From Betaproteobacteria bacterium UBA1934 (lineage in GTDB: Bacteria; Pseudomonadota; Gammaproteobacteria; Burkholderiales; Rhodocyclaceae), in assembly GCA_002337055.1 (NCBI GenBank), contig DDFG01000001.1:334769-398768 (forward strand): a DNA stretch of 64,000 bases, written 5' to 3'. The translations under genes were made by a program, and so were the position numbers. The notes under the pieces were generated by a model that was given only the letters and a program-made list of their open reading frames with translations, searched no databases and was not told the DNA's origin. This document shows, piece after piece, positions 61,315 to 64,000 of the stretch; position 1 is the stretch's first letter; every line of letters starts with the position of its first letter.

Positions 61315-61773
61315 TCAAGGTTTGCACCACTCGGCGACAGCTGCCCGTGCCCGATCCGTCTCGGCCTTGCGGCGCTGGGCATCATAAATCTCACGCTCGC
61401 CCTTTTCGTTGATGGTGGCGACACGCTCGTTCGACTCAAGTACCCGCAGGGCCTGTTGGGCTTGGGCGCAATCCTGTTTGCGGGCGTCGGCGGCGGCCTT
61501 TTCCTTGGCCTCGCGGTCGGCTTTTTCCTTTGCGTCCTGCTGCCGCTTCTTGAATTCAATCTCCTTCTCGGCCGACGTTGCCGCCACAGGGGCGCTGGCG
61601 GCGACGGGCGCCGCGCTCTGTTCGCGCTTTGCCTTGTATTTGCCTGGCGGGGGCGAATCGGAGATCACGGTGCGCCCCGATTCATCCTTCCATTGATAAA
61701 CTTGCGCCACGGCGGCCGCGGAGGCCAAGGTTGCACAGGCGAGGGAGAGACAGTAGCGCACAGTCTGGTTCAT
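61315..61773 (-). CDS. Secreted DUF4124 protein with coiled coil
   Basis: 152 residues from ATG 61773. Signal peptide to about residue 23 (cleavage near AAVAQV). DUF4124 signature VYQWKDESGRTVISDSPPPG. Then a charged helix rich in Lys, Glu, Ala and Gln (about 70-100), likely coiled coil, and a Cys-bearing C-terminal end. Such proteins are very common in betaproteobacteria; function unknown. Divergent from guaB. Confidence 0.85.
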   Translation of the reverse strand: MNQTVRYCLSLACATLASAAAVAQVYQWKDESGRTVISDSPPPGKYKAKREQSAAPVAASAPVAATSAEKEIEFKKRQQDAKEKADREAKEKAAADARKQDCAQAQQALRVLESNERVATINEKGEREIYDAQRRKAETDRARAAVAEWCKP

Positions 61774-61801
61774 GGTCGTCCGGGGGAAATCGAGCTTACG
61801 G

Positions 61802-61807
61802 TATAAT
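61802..61807 (+). promoter_or_regulatory. -10 element of guaB
   Basis: TATAAT, a perfect match, 28 bases before the guaB ATG. The region 17 bases upstream (TCCGGG) does not match a -35, so the promoter may need an activator or an upstream element. Confidence 0.5.
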
Positions 61808-61835
61808 AGACCTTTGTGATTGTGGATCAAAGGCC

Positions 61836-63299
61836 ATGCGTATTCTGCAAAAATCCCTGACTTTCGATGACGTTCTCCTCGTCCCCGCTCAATCCGACAT
61901 TCTGCCTCGCGATGTCAGCCTCTCCACGCAACTGACCCGCAATATCACGCTCCATCTGCCGCTGCTTTCCGCCGCCATGGATACAGTGACGGAAGGGCGC
62001 CTGGCCATTGCGCTGGCGCAGGAAGGCGGCCTCGGCATCATCCATAAGAATCTCACCGCCAAGCAGCAGGCGGCGGAAGTGGCGAAGGTCAAACGCTTTG
62101 AATCGGGTATCGTCAAGGATCCGGTCATTGTCCGCCCGAACATGACGGTGCGCGATGTGCTGGCGTTGACCCGCCAATACAAGATTTCCGGTTTGCCGGT
62201 GGTGGACAAAAACGGGCAGGTGGTTGGCATTGTGACCAACCGCGATCTCCGCTTTGAAACCAATCTGGACCAGCCGGTCAAGGCGATCATGACGCCCAAG
62301 CGCCGTCTGGTGACGGTGAAGGAAGGCGCCAGCATCGAAGAGGCCAAGGATCTCATCCGCAAGCACCGCCTTGAGCGCGTGCTGGTCATCAACGATGCCT
62401 TCGAATTGCGCGGCCTGATCACCGTCAAGGATATTCTCAAATCCACCGAACATCCGTTTGCCGCCAAGGACGAGGCAGGGCGCCTGCGTGCCGGCGCCGC
62501 GGTCGGCGTGGGCGAAGGTACGGAAGAGCGTGTCGAGGCGCTGGTCGAGGCAGGCGTCGACGTGATCGTGGTTGATACTGCGCATGGCCATTCCTCCGGC
62601 GTGCTGAACCGTGTCGAATGGGTCAAGAAGAATTTCCCGCAGGTTGAGGTCATCGGTGGCAATATCGCCACGCCGGATGCGGCGCGGGCACTGGTCGACC
62701 GTGGCGCCGACGCGGTCAAGGTCGGCATTGGGCCCGGCTCCATTTGCACGACGCGCATCGTCGCCGGTGTCGGCGTTCCCCAGATCAGCGCCATTGCCAA
62801 TGTGGTTGAAGCATTGAAGGGGACCGGCGTTTCGGTGATTGCCGACGGCGGTATCCGCTATTCGGGTGACATCTCCAAAGCCATCTCTGCGGGCGCCGAT
62901 GTCGTCATGCTCGGCGGTCTCTTTGCCGGCACGGACGAAGCGCCGGGCGAGGTCGAACTCTATCAGGGGCGTTACTACAAATCGTATCGTGGCATGGGTT
63001 CGCTGGGCGCGATGCAGGCGGGTGCGGCCGACCGATATTTTCAGGAAGGTACCGCCAATGTCGACAAACTGGTGCCGGAAGGCATCGAAGGCCGTGTGCC
63101 GCACAAAGGGCCGGTGCTCAACGTCATCCATCAGCTGATGGGCGGGCTGCGGGCGACGATGGGCTACCTGGGCTGCCCGACCATTGCCGAGTTGCATGAA
63201 CGCGCCACATTCGTTGAGATTTCCTCCGCGGGTATACGCGAATCGCATGTCCACGACGTCCAGATCACCAAGGAAGCGCCGAATTACCATATCGATTGA
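61836..63299 (+). CDS. guaB: Inosine-5'-monophosphate dehydrogenase
   Basis: 487 residues from ATG 61836 (MRILQKSLTFDDVLLVPA). GuaB oxidises IMP to XMP with NAD, the committed GMP step. Two CBS domains (about 90-205) interrupt the barrel. Active-site Cys304 lies in GPGSICTTRIVAGVG; the flap has YYKSYRGMGSLGAM. The following gene is purL rather than guaA, which is the usual neighbour. Confidence 0.98.
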   Translation: MRILQKSLTFDDVLLVPAQSDILPRDVSLSTQLTRNITLHLPLLSAAMDTVTEGRLAIALAQEGGLGIIHKNLTAKQQAAEVAKVKRFESGIVKDPVIVRPNMTVRDVLALTRQYKISGLPVVDKNGQVVGIVTNRDLRFETNLDQPVKAIMTPKRRLVTVKEGASIEEAKDLIRKHRLERVLVINDAFELRGLITVKDILKSTEHPFAAKDEAGRLRAGAAVGVGEGTEERVEALVEAGVDVIVVDTAHGHSSGVLNRVEWVKKNFPQVEVIGGNIATPDAARALVDRGADAVKVGIGPGSICTTRIVAGVGVPQISAIANVVEALKGTGVSVIADGGIRYSGDISKAISAGADVVMLGGLFAGTDEAPGEVELYQGRYYKSYRGMGSLGAMQAGAADRYFQEGTANVDKLVPEGIEGRVPHKGPVLNVIHQLMGGLRATMGYLGCPTIAELHERATFVEISSAGIRESHVHDVQITKEAPNYHID

Positions 63300-63313
63300 T
63301 CGACCGAATAACC

Positions 63314-63343
63314 GGGCGCCCTGCGGGGCGCCCGCTGCTTTTG
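63314..63343 (+). terminator. Rho-independent terminator after guaB
   Basis: Perfect 8-bp stem of two GGGCGCCC copies (63314-63321 and 63326-63333, each self-complementary), loop TGCG, then GCTGCTTTT. It separates guaB from purL. Confidence 0.88.
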
Positions 63344-63368
63344 CCAACCCCGTTTTTCCAGAGTGATC

Positions 63369-64000
63369 ATGGCCGACCTTCTCTGCCTCAAGGGCGATTC
63401 CGCCTATTCCGCTTTCCGCCTGCAACGCCTGCAAACCCGCCTCGCGAAGGCGCTGCCCGATTTGACCGCGATTGCTGCCGATTACTGGCACATCGTCGCC
63501 CTGCGCCGGGCGCTGACGGCAGACGAGCGCACCAAGCTCGCCACGCTGCTGGAGGAGCGAGGGCCCGGAGAGGAAGCTGGCGAACTCTTTCTGGTGACGC
63601 CCCGCATCGGCACCATTTCGCCCTGGTCGTCCAAGGCCACCGATATCGCCTGGAACTGCGATCTTGACGACATCGAACGCATCGAGCGCGGCATCGCCTT
63701 CCGCCTTCAACTGAAGGGCGGCCGCGCCTTTTCCGCAGCCGAGCGGCAAGCCGCCGCTGCGCTGCTGCATGATCGCATGACCGAGTCGGTGCTGACCGGG
63801 TTTGATCAGGCCGGCGAGTTGTTCCGCCATTTCGCGCCCAAACCGCTGAACACCGTCGATGTGCTGGCCGGCGGCCGCGCTGCCCTGGTCGATGCCAACG
63901 GCAGCCTCGGCCTGGCCTTGTCGGAAGACGAAATTGACTACCTGCTCGACATCTTCACCAAGGCCGGCCGCAACCCGACCGATGTCGAACTGATGATGTT
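63369..64000 (+). CDS. purL: Phosphoribosylformylglycinamidine synthase, 5' part
   Basis: The first 210 residues of the large PurL (about 1300 in full); the rest is beyond the window. PurL converts FGAR to FGAM with glutamine and ATP in purine synthesis. Seen: SAYSAFRLQRLQTRL near the N-terminus, LFLVTPRIGTISPWSSKATDIAWNC in pieces (TPRIGTISPWSSKA), and MTESVL, all typical of the PurS-like N-terminal domain of the single-chain enzyme. It starts 25 bases after the guaB terminator. Confidence 0.93.
   Translation, partial: MADLLCLKGDSAYSAFRLQRLQTRLAKALPDLTAIAADYWHIVALRRALTADERTKLATLLEERGPGEEAGELFLVTPRIGTISPWSSKATDIAWNCDLDDIERIERGIAFRLQLKGGRAFSAAERQAAAALLHDRMTESVLTGFDQAGELFRHFAPKPLNTVDVLAGGRAALVDANGSLGLALSEDEIDYLLDIFTKAGRNPTDVELMM

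Noticed and set aside
61827..63830. Long open frame on the minus strand opposite guaB and the purL start.
   Set aside because: Antisense to conserved genes, crosses the guaB terminator, no motif.

Overview
The window is a dense, GC-rich chromosomal segment from a betaproteobacterium. A member of the Rhodocyclales is plausible but is inferred only from gene order and protein style. The clearest lineage signs are the blocks tpiA-secG-tRNA-Leu-nuoA..N, hrcA with divergent nadK-recN, fur back to back with bamE-dapB, carA-carB-greA-yhbY-rlmE-ftsH-folP-glmM, and smpB/ratA-rnfH. No insertion sequence, phage gene, CRISPR array or rRNA was seen. No gap between genes exceeds 300 bases.

Layout. 1-2.2 kb: 3' part of purF overlapping metZ. 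2.2-5.5 kb: three unusual zinc-ribbon proteins: an FHA protein, a membrane protein with seven T-x-h-T-P repeats and a Thr-rich stalk, and a polytopic membrane protein. 5.5-9.7 kb: a minus-strand run of overlapping genes (TPR protein, L,D-transpeptidase, ppiA, ppiB, lpxH) for envelope and protein folding. 9.8-12 kb: cysS and an alpha/beta hydrolase. 12-16 kb: heat-shock operon grpE-dnaK-dnaJ behind a textbook sigma-32 promoter. 16-18.3 kb: a Ser/Thr kinase fused to a cyclic-nucleotide-binding domain, a hemerythrin and thioredoxin 2. 18.4-20.5 kb: hemH and hrcA. 20.7-23.4 kb: a periplasmic solute-binding protein overlapping a membrane diguanylate cyclase. 23.4-27.9 kb: nadK, recN, fur, bamE, dapB. 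27.9-30.4 kb: a soluble hybrid histidine kinase lying between dapB and carA. 30.5-40.7 kb: carAB, greA, yhbY, rlmE, ftsH, folP, glmM. 40.7-43 kb: a large secreted lipoprotein resembling RIFT-barrel/toroid carbohydrate enzymes. 43-58.8 kb: tpiA, secG, tRNA-Leu(GAG) and the complete 14-gene complex I operon. 58.9-64 kb: Nudix hydrolase, small lipoprotein, smpB, ratA, rnfH, a DUF4124 protein, guaB and the 5' part of purL.

Most of the window is core metabolism: purine, methionine, pyrimidine/arginine, lysine, folate, haem, NADP and amino-sugar synthesis, respiration, protein quality control and translation support. The accessory interest lies in four signalling or surface genes or gene sets set into this background. 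They are the zinc-ribbon/FHA/TP-repeat cluster with a possible partner kinase 11 kb away, the solute-binding protein plus diguanylate cyclase pair, the hybrid kinase in the dapB-carA gap, and the lipoprotein in the glmM-tpiA gap. lpxH appears to start at a CTG codon: every standard start removes its metal-binding DLH motif.
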